This document shows, in pieces, positions 1 through 8,408 of a DNA stretch of 64,000 bases (position 1 is its first letter; each line of letters starts with the position of its first letter). The DNA is from Formosa undariae. GTDB taxonomy: Bacteria; Bacteroidota; Bacteroidia; Flavobacteriales; Flavobacteriaceae. A model generated the notes under the pieces. That model did not search any database, was not told where the DNA came from, and was given only the letters and a program-made list of their open reading frames with translations. The DNA lies in contig NZ_JBHMEZ010000001.1 of NCBI RefSeq assembly GCF_042427615.1, positions 712,435-776,434 of the forward strand, in the 5' to 3' direction. The position numbers and the translations under genes are program-made.

Positions 1-831
1 CTAACAGGAACACCAATACAAACGGATAAATTTTCTTGGGATGTAACAGCAAACTGGAGTACAAATAGAAATGAAATTATTTCATTAAACGACGACTTAA
101 AAAGACTTGAATTATACAAAACAGAAGGAAATCAAATTACTGTGGTTGCAGATGTAGGCGGATCTTATGGAGATATGATTGGTAAAGGATTTGTATACCA
201 TGAAAACGGAAAACCAATTGTAGGAGCCGATGGAATACCGCTTACAAGTGAAGCTAGAAAATTAGGGAATATTATGCCAGATTGGTTAGGGAGTATAAAC
301 AACTCGTTTACTTACGGAAACTTTAATTTTAGTGTTTTAATTGATGCTAAATGGGGTGGAGATGTATATTCTAGAACAAATCAAGACGGATGGGCAACAG
401 GAGCCTTAACAAGTACAGTTGGTAATAATGCTAATGGCGTGCCTGTTAGAGATCCTATAAGTGAAGGTGGAGGATATCTATTCGACGGTGTTTACGAAGA
501 TGGTAGTCCAAATACTATTTATCAAAATTTAGATGGCTTTAGATGGAATAATTTCGCGAGAGCAGAAAGATGGTTATACGATGCTACCTATGTGAAATTA
601 AGACAAATTAGTTTAGGATATTCTTTAGATAGAGATCTTGTTAATAAAATAGGATTAAGCGGTGTCGACTTTTCTGTTTTCGCAAGAAACATTGCACTGT
701 TATACAGTAGAAACGAAAATTTTGATCCGGAAGTAGCAAATAAAGGAGCGAGTCAGTCTTCTCAAGGATCTGAATTTGCAGCACCACCTTCGGCAAGAAA
801 CATTGGCTTAAGAGTAAAAATTGACTTTTAG
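1..831 (+). CDS. SusC-like TonB-dependent outer-membrane receptor, C-terminal part (5' end outside window)
   Basis: The frame is open from base 1 without a stop, so this is the last 276 residues of a longer gene that begins upstream. The protein reads like the C-terminal barrel of SusC/RagA receptors: aromatic-rich beta-strand segments, a WLYDATYVKLRQISLGYS block near the end, then FARNIALLYSR, NFDPE and a terminal ARNIGLRVKIDF strand ending in phenylalanine, as outer-membrane barrel proteins do. SusC proteins import oligosaccharides across the outer membrane with a SusD lid and energy from TonB. The SusD-like gene follows after 33 bases, so the two are almost certainly co-transcribed. The plug domain and any carboxypeptidase-like N-terminal domain cannot be judged here. 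The family call is secure; the substrate is inferred only from the downstream lyase. Confidence 0.93.
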   Translation, partial: LTGTPIQTDKFSWDVTANWSTNRNEIISLNDDLKRLELYKTEGNQITVVADVGGSYGDMIGKGFVYHENGKPIVGADGIPLTSEARKLGNIMPDWLGSINNSFTYGNFNFSVLIDAKWGGDVYSRTNQDGWATGALTSTVGNNANGVPVRDPISEGGGYLFDGVYEDGSPNTIYQNLDGFRWNNFARAERWLYDATYVKLRQISLGYSLDRDLVNKIGLSGVDFSVFARNIALLYSRNENFDPEVANKGASQSSQGSEFAAPPSARNIGLRVKIDF

Positions 832-864
832 ATTGATTGTTATAATTTTAAAATTTACAGAAAT

Positions 865-2310
865 ATGAAACTAAATAAAAAAATATATACCGCATTCATT
901 TTAGCATCGACTTTATTTGCCTGTACCGATGATTATGTAGAGATGAATACAGATCCTAATTCGTTAACAAATGTGCCTTATTCCACATTAATCACGAATT
1001 CTGAAATTAGCATACTTAATACTTATAATTCAATTCTAGACTATCAAGTAAGTTGGAGTCGATATAATGTAAGAACCGTATATGTGCATAACGAAAGATA
1101 TGCTTTAGCTGGAGACGGAACCAATTTTAATGTATACAGTGGCCATTTAAAAAACTTGCAAGTAGCCATCGGTAAAGCAGAAGAAGCTGGAGATAATAAC
1201 ACCGTTGCTGTAGCAAATATTCTTAGAGCTTATGCCTTTCAAAATATGACAGATTGGTATGGTGATATTCCATATTTTGAAGCACTTGGCGCCGATGATC
1301 CTGAAAGTCCAACCATATATCCAAAATACGATTCTCAACAAAGTATTTACATGGACTTAATAGAACAATTAAAGGCTGCAAATGCAATGATTGATCCTAC
1401 TGCAAATATTGGAACGTCTGATGTTATTTTTGACGGAGATATGATGCAATGGAAAAGGTTTTGTAACGCTCTTCTGTTAAGAGTATACATGAGAATTTCA
1501 CTTGTGGATGCTGCTACTGCAAAATCAGGTATTGAAATGATTGCCTCAGATCCATCAAACTACCCTGTAATTAGTTCTAATGATAATGCTGCTTTTAAAT
1601 ACTGGCTTCCTACAGATGCTATTTATAGAAGTCCATATTATATTCAGGATAGTGATGTCGATAGACAACAAAACGCGACGTCAGAATTTATGATTAATTT
1701 CCTAAAAGACAGAACAGATGGTAGATTGCCTGTTTATGCAGAACCAGTAGGAACAACTGGAGAATATGTTGGACTACCTTTAGGAGCAGAAGGAAATGCT
1801 CAAGAATTATCTGTAATGGGACTTTCAGAATTTAGATCTGCAGATTCACCTACACGAATCATTAGATATTCAGAAGTATTATTTATTTATGCCGAAGCCG
1901 CTTTAAATGGTTGGAATGTTGGCTACACTGCCGAAGAAGCTTACAATGCTGCGATAACTGCAAGTTTTAATGAGTACGGTCTTGATGCTGGAGATTATTT
2001 AGCAGATCCACTTGTCGATTTTAATGGAGGTGCAGATCAAAGAGAATTGATAGGAGATCAGAAATGGTGTGCAATATATCCAGATGGAAACCAAGGTTGG
2101 GCCGAAGTACGTAGAACAGGTTTTCCTAAATATGTTGCAGATACCGAACCGGTAGAATCATTATACAGTGGTAAAGGAACTATTGTTAGAAGACCTTATC
2201 CGTATTCTGAAGGGGTGTCTAATCCAGAAGGATTTGATGCTGCAATACAAGCGCAACCAGGTATTATAGACGAAAAATTTGGAGCAGGAGTATGGTGGGA
2301 TATTAATTAA
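865..2310 (+). CDS. SusD-like nutrient-binding outer-membrane lipoprotein
   Basis: This 481-residue protein begins with a short signal peptide ending in the lipobox LFAC (Cys20), so it is predicted to be a surface lipoprotein. After it come the features of the SusD-like family (SusD/RagB, the PF12771-type subgroup): DDYVEMNTDPN near the N-terminus, TPR-like helices around ILRAYAFQNMTDWYGDIPY (about residues 112-132), and a conserved RYSEVLFIYAEAALNG helix near residue 340. It would cap the SusC barrel encoded just upstream and bind the glycan for import. The 33-base spacing supports one operon. A long perfect hairpin follows the stop codon and may set the level of downstream enzyme mRNA. Ligand specificity cannot be read from sequence. 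Confidence 0.93.
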   Translation: MKLNKKIYTAFILASTLFACTDDYVEMNTDPNSLTNVPYSTLITNSEISILNTYNSILDYQVSWSRYNVRTVYVHNERYALAGDGTNFNVYSGHLKNLQVAIGKAEEAGDNNTVAVANILRAYAFQNMTDWYGDIPYFEALGADDPESPTIYPKYDSQQSIYMDLIEQLKAANAMIDPTANIGTSDVIFDGDMMQWKRFCNALLLRVYMRISLVDAATAKSGIEMIASDPSNYPVISSNDNAAFKYWLPTDAIYRSPYYIQDSDVDRQQNATSEFMINFLKDRTDGRLPVYAEPVGTTGEYVGLPLGAEGNAQELSVMGLSEFRSADSPTRIIRYSEVLFIYAEAALNGWNVGYTAEEAYNAAITASFNEYGLDAGDYLADPLVDFNGGADQRELIGDQKWCAIYPDGNQGWAEVRRTGFPKYVADTEPVESLYSGKGTIVRRPYPYSEGVSNPEGFDAAIQAQPGIIDEKFGAGVWWDIN

Positions 2311-2352
2311 AAAATAATATCTAAAAATATAATTAAGTAAAAGCTTAAACCC

Positions 2353-2387
2353 GTTAACCTATACATAAACCTTATGTATAGGTTAAC
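2353..2387 (+). promoter_or_regulatory. Perfect 16-bp inverted repeat between susD-like and GH95 genes
   Basis: Arms 2353-2368 and 2372-2387 (GTTAACCTATACATAA and its exact complement) flank a 3-base spacer, ACC. No T-tract follows, so it is not a typical intrinsic terminator. A stable mRNA hairpin after susCD that protects or separates transcript segments is a reasonable inference. Confidence 0.7.
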
Positions 2388-2421
2388 TTATAATTAAGAG
2401 TATAACTAAATATTTAAAAAA

Positions 2422-4881
2422 ATGAATTTAAAAAATGTATTGGTTTTTTTAATAATTCTTACCACTGTCTCAATTAATGGGCAGAATACAAGTGTTATAA
2501 AAAGCGATTCTAAAAATTTTGATCCAGCTACTGTCCTTTGGTATAAGCAGCCTGCAAAAATTTGGGAAGAGGCACTTCCTGTAGGTAACGGGAGATTAGG
2601 AGGCATGGTTTATGGAAGGCATGACGAAGAGATTATCCAATTTAATGAAGACACTTATTATACCGGAGGTCCATACAATACAGTTGTAAAAGGCGGTTAT
2701 AAAGTGTTGCCAGAAATTCAAAAACTTATTTTTGATGGAGAACCTATAAAAGCACATAAGCTTTTTGGAAGAACCATGATGGGATACCCTGTTGAACAGA
2801 TGAAATATCAAAGTTTAGCAAATCTTTATTTGTTTTTCAATAATGAAGAGGTCGAAGATTATACTAGATCGTTAGATCTTAAAACAGGAATCGTTACCGT
2901 TAAATATAAATTTGAAGGTGTAAACTATACGAGAGAAATTATTGCTTCTGAGATAGATCAAACTATTGCTATTCGCATTACTGCTGATAAAAAAGGAAGT
3001 ATCTCTTTTGGTGCGCAACTTCGTGGAGAAAGAAACGATGCACATTCTAATTACGCAACAGATTACTTCCAGATGGATGGTCTTGGAAACGGTCAATTAA
3101 GATTAACAGGGAAGTCTGCAGATTATTTAGGTGTAGAAGGTAAGCTTAGATATGAAGCGCAAATTAAAGCAGTTCCTGAAGGTGGTACCATGACAATGGA
3201 TAATGCGACCAATACGATCTTAAGTATTAAAGATGCAGATGCCGTAACATTATATTTTGTAGCAGCAACAAACTTTGTAAATTATAAAGATGTTAGCGGA
3301 GATCAAAAAGCACGTGTTGCAGACATGTTAGCAAAATTGGAAGAAACATCTTTTAAAGACGTTAAAGAGAAAGCGTTAACCGATTATAAGAAATTATTCG
3401 ATAGAGTGTCATTAACACTTCCTACTACAGATAATTCCTATTTGCCAACGGACGAACGTATGCAAAAAATACAAACATCTCCAGATCCGCAATTATCATC
3501 TTTGTGTTATAATTTTGGAAGATACCTGTTAATTTCATCTTCTCGACCTGGAACACAACCCGCAAATTTACAAGGGATTTGGAATAATAAAATGAATCCA
3601 GCATGGGATTCTAAATACACGACAAACATTAATATAGAAATGAATTACTGGGCAGTAGAGTCCGGGAATTTACCTGAATTATTAGAGCCTTTAACCACTA
3701 TGGTAAAGGAACTTACAGATCAAGGTGCACAAGTTGCTAAAGAGCATTATGGTGCGCGTGGTTGGGTGTTTCACCAAAACACAGATTTATGGAGAGTAGC
3801 GGCGCCTATGGATGGTCCAACTTGGGGAACATTTACCGTTGGAGGTGCGTGGTTAACAACACATTTATGGGAGCATTATCTGTATACGCAAGACAAAGAA
3901 CATCTTGAAGATATTTATCCTGTAATGAAAGGATCTGTAGAATTCTTTATGGATTTCTTAGTGAAATATCCTGGTAAAGATTGGCTAGTTACTAATCCTT
4001 CAAATTCTCCAGAGAATCCACCAGAAGGTAAAGGATACCAATACTTTTTCGATGAGGTTACGGCGAGTTACTATTTTACAACTATTGCAGCCGGATCTAC
4101 TATAGATATGCAAATACTAAAAGATTTATTTAGCTATTATGCTTCTGCAACAGAAGTATTGGGCGTAGATAAAGATTTTGCAAAACAAGTTCTTGAAGCT
4201 AGATCTAAACTTGTGCCTTCACAAATAGGAAAAGATGGTACACTTCAAGAATGGACTGAAGATTATGGTCAAATGGAGAAAAATCACCGTCATGCTTCTC
4301 ATTTATATGGTTTATATCCAGGGAATGTTATTTCTGTAAATAAAACGCCAGAATTAATAGAGCCTGTTAAAAAAGTTTTAGAATTAAGAGGAGATGGAGC
4401 TTCAGGATGGTCTCGTGCTTGGAAAGTTAATTTATGGGCACGTTTAAGAGATGGAGATAGAGCGAATAAAGTGTTTAAAGGGTATTTAAAAGAGCAATGC
4501 TATTCGTCTTTATTTGCAATTTGTGGAAGCCAATTTCAAGTCGATGCATCTTTAGGAATGGCAGCCGGAGTAACAGAAATGTTATTACAATCTCAAGAAG
4601 GATATATCGATTTACTGCCAGCTTTACCAACAGAATGGTCGGAAGGACAGTTTGATGGTGTTGTGGCAAGAGGCGGATTTGAACTAGATTATAAGTGGAA
4701 AAATAGTGCAGTTACTACTTTAGAAGTACTATCTAATGCAGGTAACGTATTTAGTTTTAAAACAGATAAAAAAGTAAAAGTACTGTCTAATGGTAAACAA
4801 ATTAAAGTGAAAAAAGAATCTAAAGGTATTGTGAATTTCAAAACAGAAAAAGGAAAAACATATACTGTAACAGTCATTTAA
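2422..4881 (+). CDS. Glycoside hydrolase family 95 (alpha-L-fucosidase or alpha-L-galactosidase)
   Basis: An 819-residue secreted enzyme with a signal peptide ending near residue 20 (SINGQ). The N-terminal domain carries WEEALPVGNGRLGGMVYG and NEDTYYTGGP, hallmarks of GH95. The (alpha/alpha)6 barrel shows TNINIEMNYW with Asn402 and Asn404, PSNSPEN with Glu531, and QVDASLG with Asp708. These line up with the Asn/Asn, general-acid Glu and Asp residues described for the bifidobacterial GH95 fucosidase AfcA. The usual DGN-F-G stretch at the last site is DASLG here, a change that may bear on substrate choice, since GH95 includes both fucosidases and galactosidases. It probably trims terminal sugars in the periplasm from glycans bound by the upstream SusCD pair. 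It lies 111 bases after susD, and a strong terminator follows the stop codon. Confidence 0.93.
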   Translation: MNLKNVLVFLIILTTVSINGQNTSVIKSDSKNFDPATVLWYKQPAKIWEEALPVGNGRLGGMVYGRHDEEIIQFNEDTYYTGGPYNTVVKGGYKVLPEIQKLIFDGEPIKAHKLFGRTMMGYPVEQMKYQSLANLYLFFNNEEVEDYTRSLDLKTGIVTVKYKFEGVNYTREIIASEIDQTIAIRITADKKGSISFGAQLRGERNDAHSNYATDYFQMDGLGNGQLRLTGKSADYLGVEGKLRYEAQIKAVPEGGTMTMDNATNTILSIKDADAVTLYFVAATNFVNYKDVSGDQKARVADMLAKLEETSFKDVKEKALTDYKKLFDRVSLTLPTTDNSYLPTDERMQKIQTSPDPQLSSLCYNFGRYLLISSSRPGTQPANLQGIWNNKMNPAWDSKYTTNINIEMNYWAVESGNLPELLEPLTTMVKELTDQGAQVAKEHYGARGWVFHQNTDLWRVAAPMDGPTWGTFTVGGAWLTTHLWEHYLYTQDKEHLEDIYPVMKGSVEFFMDFLVKYPGKDWLVTNPSNSPENPPEGKGYQYFFDEVTASYYFTTIAAGSTIDMQILKDLFSYYASATEVLGVDKDFAKQVLEARSKLVPSQIGKDGTLQEWTEDYGQMEKNHRHASHLYGLYPGNVISVNKTPELIEPVKKVLELRGDGASGWSRAWKVNLWARLRDGDRANKVFKGYLKEQCYSSLFAICGSQFQVDASLGMAAGVTEMLLQSQEGYIDLLPALPTEWSEGQFDGVVARGGFELDYKWKNSAVTTLEVLSNAGNVFSFKTDKKVKVLSNGKQIKVKKESKGIVNFKTEKGKTYTVTVI

Positions 4882-4945
4882 TAAGAACTTTAATTAAATA
4901 AAAAGTCCTATCAATCTACACAGATTAGTATAGAACTAACGAGTG

Positions 4946-4983
4946 AAAAAAAGCTGAACGATAATCGTTCAGCTTTTTTTTTG
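4946..4983 (+). terminator. Intrinsic terminator after GH95 gene
   Basis: Arms AAAAAAAGCTGAACG (4946-4960) and its complement from 4966 enclose the loop ATAAT and run into nine T residues. It ends the susC-susD-GH95 transcript, so the PL6 gene needs its own promoter. Confidence 0.92.
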
Positions 4984-5060
4984 AAGTAAATGTTATGTTT
5001 TGACTCTCTGAAAATTAAGTCTTTGAAAGAGATTTGTTAAATGTTAAATTTTTGTTATAT

Positions 5061-5084
5061 TTGGTTAACCAATCTGGATAACCA
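5061..5084. promoter_or_regulatory. Candidate operator upstream of PL6 lyase: tandem palindromes
   Basis: TTGGTTAACCAA at 5061-5072 is a perfect 12-bp palindrome. A second, near-palindromic TGGATAACCA lies at 5075-5084, with centres 13 bp apart. The TGGT-n-ACCA shape resembles sites of FadR-type GntR regulators, a family often linked to uronate catabolism. That assignment is an inference; no such regulator gene lies in the window. Confidence 0.5.
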
Positions 5085-5136
5085 ATCAGGTGTGGTGAAC
5101 AAAAACAAACAATTATTAACTAAATTAGAATGACTG

Positions 5137-8100
5137 ATGAAAAAAATTACACTATTTTTTCTATTACTGTGTACAGCTACAGTAATGGCACAAAACAAAA
5201 CCTATCTCATCGATGACCCGGATTCCTTACGGGATGTCTTTTATCAACCTGGAGATCAAATTATTTTAAAAAATGGGGTTTACGATACAGATGAGCGCAT
5301 GCGATTTCTGGGTTCGGGTACCGCAGAAAATCCAGTTATTTTTAGAGCAGAAACACCGGGAGGCGTTATTTTTACAGGTGGACCACGATTAACTATTGGT
5401 GGAGAAACTGATGATGATACAGGTGAAAAAGTTGCTAATGGTGAATATTTAATTGTAGATGGGTTCCACTGGAAAGGTGGTTACGGTGCGAGTAACTTTA
5501 TCGAGTTTAGAAATGGTTACGACTTTGCACACCACAGTACCATTCAAAATTGTGCGATTGATGGATTGGAGATCGAACCAGACGATATAGAAGATGGGGT
5601 TTATGCAAAACACCGTTGGATTGTATTGTACGGAACTTACAACAGTGTATTAAACTGTTCATTTATGAATAAGAAAAGTGCAGGTGCTCTGATATTAGCA
5701 GAATATTCATATAATGCTGTAGGACCACCTTACGGGGATGACGACGATAGTGCGAATAACACACGTTGCGATCTTGTGGGACACACAATTAGTAATAACT
5801 ACTTTTATAAGTACGAAAAAAAAGACCAGTCTTTTGAAAATGCTGGAGATAGTGAAACCATTCGTATTGGAACTAGCGAGTATCAAAATGTAAATAGTGG
5901 TGCTGTAGTTAGTAATAACTATTTTGTGGAAGCCGATGGTGAAAATGAAATTATTACCAATAAAAGTAAAAATAACTTTTATATAAATAATACGTTTAGA
6001 AGATCAAGAGGATCTTTAGTACTGCGTCACGGATCTAATGCCACTGTAGAAGGAAATTACTTTTTAGGTGAAAATGTAGATGGTACTGGAGGAATTAGAA
6101 TTACCGATAGCGATCATACTATTACTAATAATTACATCCAAGATTGTATTACAGTTCTTGATCAAGCTAAATGGAATAATGGAATCACTTTTATCGGAGG
6201 AGGAGATGATGCTGCGGTGAATTGCTCATCTACAAAAGTTTCAAACGGCTATCAACAAACAGAGAATATTACCGTTTCTAGAAATACCATTATAAACACA
6301 AATGCACCTTTATTTTATAACACAGATAAAGGATCTACAGATCCAACAGGAGCAGTTTCAGATAATTTAATCTATTTTACTTCAGATAATGCTAATGTTT
6401 CAAATGTAATTTCTGGTGATACCGATAATTCTTATCAAAATCTTGGTACAGCGTTAACCTATTTAGGAAACGTATATACAGGAGCTGATTTAGGAGTAAC
6501 TAACGATGGTTTTGTAGAAGGAGTAGAAATCACTGCGGCAGAAGATGGTGAAATATTTACGTTTGCAGGAGCAGATGGTAAAGGTGCAGATATGGGTACT
6601 TACCAACCGGCTACAGATGATATGGTTGGTCACGGTATAGGAGCTTGTTTTTTAAATAATGTAGGAGGAGGCATTACCGATGGTAATTGTACTATCGAAA
6701 TCCCTGAGTCTATAATTGTGAGTAGTATTCCTGCATTTCCTTATGAAGCTAGTAGTGTAGATGTTGCCGTTACTGCTAATGTAGGATGGACCGCTATGTC
6801 TAATAACGATTGGATATCTATCGATACCGATACAGCTAATGGCGATGCAACTGTGGTGGTTTCAGTAACTGAAAACACAGAATTAATTAGCAGAGAAGGT
6901 TCAGTAACATTTACACAAGTAGACGGCGGAGATGGTATTGTAAGAGAATTAATCGTAACTCAAGATGGTGGACCACGAACCGATTTTATCGAAGGTGTTA
7001 CAATCGCATTTGTGTCTAAAGAAAATAGTTCTAAAGGCGAATTTGCAACCAATATGTTAGATAAAGACATGGGTACGGTTTGGACAGCTGATGATGGAGA
7101 TATTGTAGCAGGAGATTATAAAGGTGATGGAGAATATGTTATCCTAGATTTAGGTGGAACATACGAATTGGACCTTATGCAGTTTAATACTACAGATAAA
7201 AGTGAAGCATTTGGATATCAAATATGGGTTTCTACAACAGGAATGGAAGACTCCGATTTTTCTATGATTTTACCTATTGAAGATGACTTATTATTTACAG
7301 CAACAAACAGTACAGCGTTTAATGAATTCGATATTAGTTCTAAAGCTAAATATGTTAAGGTAATAGGTTTTGGGAGATTTAAAGAAGTAGATGATTCAGA
7401 TAGAGCGACTGCCGATTATAGTAGATCTAGTGCGTGGACTGCAATTGGAGAAATTGAATTTTTCGGAGATAAAATGCGTGAAAATTTAATTAATACGGGT
7501 GGTTCTGAAGATCCTGTATCTGTAAATTCTTTTTCTAGCGAAAATAGTTCTAAAGACGAAGTTGCTACAAATACATTAGATAAGGATTTAAATTCAATAT
7601 GGGCCGCACAAGATGGTAGTGTTTTAATAGACGATTATAAAGGTGATGGCGAGTATATTATATACGATTTAGGAAGTCCTTATACTTTAGATTTTATTCA
7701 ATTAAATACTACAGATAAAGACGATGCTTTCGGAATCCAAATTTGGGTATCTACAACAGGTACAGAAGATGCAGACTTTTCTAAAATTGTTCCAAGTGCT
7801 GGAGACATAGAGTTTACTGCTACAGGTACAACAGATTTTAATCAGTATATAGTTGATGCCGATGCCCGTTATGTAAAACTAATCGGATTCGGAAGATTTA
7901 ATGCTGAAGGAGACAAGAGAGAAAGCGCTTGGTCTGCTATAGGAGAAATAGAATTTTACGGAGAGTCAACGACCTTGTCTACAACAGATATAACCAAGAG
8001 TAGTTTAAAACTATATCCAAATCCAGTTACAAATGGTGTATTGTATTTAAGCAAGCAATCTGGCAATTTTGATACTTTAAGAATCTTCGATGTTTCTGGT

Positions 8101-8241
8101 AAAACGGTGTTAACAAACACGTTAAACGGATCAATCGCTAAAGAAGAGATTAACGTGTCTTCTTTAGCGCAAGGTTTATATTTTGTTGAAATTTCAAATG
8201 CTAACAGTAGAGTCGTAAATAAGATTGTGATTTCTAAATAG
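5137..8241 (+). CDS. Polysaccharide lyase family 6 (alginate/chondroitin lyase) with BACON, two discoidin-like domains and T9SS sorting tail
   Basis: A 1034-residue secreted modular enzyme. Residues 1-18 form a signal peptide (TVMAQ). Residues about 20-510 are a right-handed beta-helix of the PL6/chondroitinase B family: YLIDDPDSLRDV, GDQIILKNGVY, NKSKNNFYINNTFRR and LRHGSNATVEGN. Lys276 and Arg297 are 21 residues apart, exactly like the catalytic Lys250/Arg271 pair of chondroitinase B. A BACON-type domain follows (about 530-615, NVGWTAMSNNDWISID). Next come two copies of a discoidin-like carbohydrate-binding domain (about 622-790 and 797-945, each with ENSSK, TLDKD or MLDKD, and AIGEIEF). 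The C-terminus has a type A T9SS sorting domain (LYPNPVTNG to VVNKIVISK). It should be secreted or surface-anchored and cut a uronate-containing polymer. Alginate is the commoner PL6 substrate and dermatan/chondroitin the alternative. Confidence 0.93.
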   Translation: MKKITLFFLLLCTATVMAQNKTYLIDDPDSLRDVFYQPGDQIILKNGVYDTDERMRFLGSGTAENPVIFRAETPGGVIFTGGPRLTIGGETDDDTGEKVANGEYLIVDGFHWKGGYGASNFIEFRNGYDFAHHSTIQNCAIDGLEIEPDDIEDGVYAKHRWIVLYGTYNSVLNCSFMNKKSAGALILAEYSYNAVGPPYGDDDDSANNTRCDLVGHTISNNYFYKYEKKDQSFENAGDSETIRIGTSEYQNVNSGAVVSNNYFVEADGENEIITNKSKNNFYINNTFRRSRGSLVLRHGSNATVEGNYFLGENVDGTGGIRITDSDHTITNNYIQDCITVLDQAKWNNGITFIGGGDDAAVNCSSTKVSNGYQQTENITVSRNTIINTNAPLFYNTDKGSTDPTGAVSDNLIYFTSDNANVSNVISGDTDNSYQNLGTALTYLGNVYTGADLGVTNDGFVEGVEITAAEDGEIFTFAGADGKGADMGTYQPATDDMVGHGIGACFLNNVGGGITDGNCTIEIPESIIVSSIPAFPYEASSVDVAVTANVGWTAMSNNDWISIDTDTANGDATVVVSVTENTELISREGSVTFTQVDGGDGIVRELIVTQDGGPRTDFIEGVTIAFVSKENSSKGEFATNMLDKDMGTVWTADDGDIVAGDYKGDGEYVILDLGGTYELDLMQFNTTDKSEAFGYQIWVSTTGMEDSDFSMILPIEDDLLFTATNSTAFNEFDISSKAKYVKVIGFGRFKEVDDSDRATADYSRSSAWTAIGEIEFFGDKMRENLINTGGSEDPVSVNSFSSENSSKDEVATNTLDKDLNSIWAAQDGSVLIDDYKGDGEYIIYDLGSPYTLDFIQLNTTDKDDAFGIQIWVSTTGTEDADFSKIVPSAGDIEFTATGTTDFNQYIVDADARYVKLIGFGRFNAEGDKRESAWSAIGEIEFYGESTTLSTTDITKSSLKLYPNPVTNGVLYLSKQSGNFDTLRIFDVSGKTVLTNTLNGSIAKEEINVSSLAQGLYFVEISNANSRVVNKIVISK

Positions 8242-8268
8242 TCAGTAAGTAAACAAGTAATAATTTTT

Positions 8269-8306
8269 AATCCCCAGAGAATTTAATTCTCTGGGGATTA
8301 TTTTTT
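8269..8306 (+). terminator. Intrinsic terminator after PL6 gene
   Basis: AATCCCCAGAGAAT (8269-8282) pairs with 8286-8299 around the loop TTA and is followed by a T-rich run to 8306. Confidence 0.93.
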
Positions 8307-8408
8307 ATAACCTTACAAAAACACCCTAGTTTAAAAACTTTCTAAATAATATACTGCATATAAGTTATTACCTTTAAGTTCGACCTAATCATAGTTAATA
8401 ATAAATAT

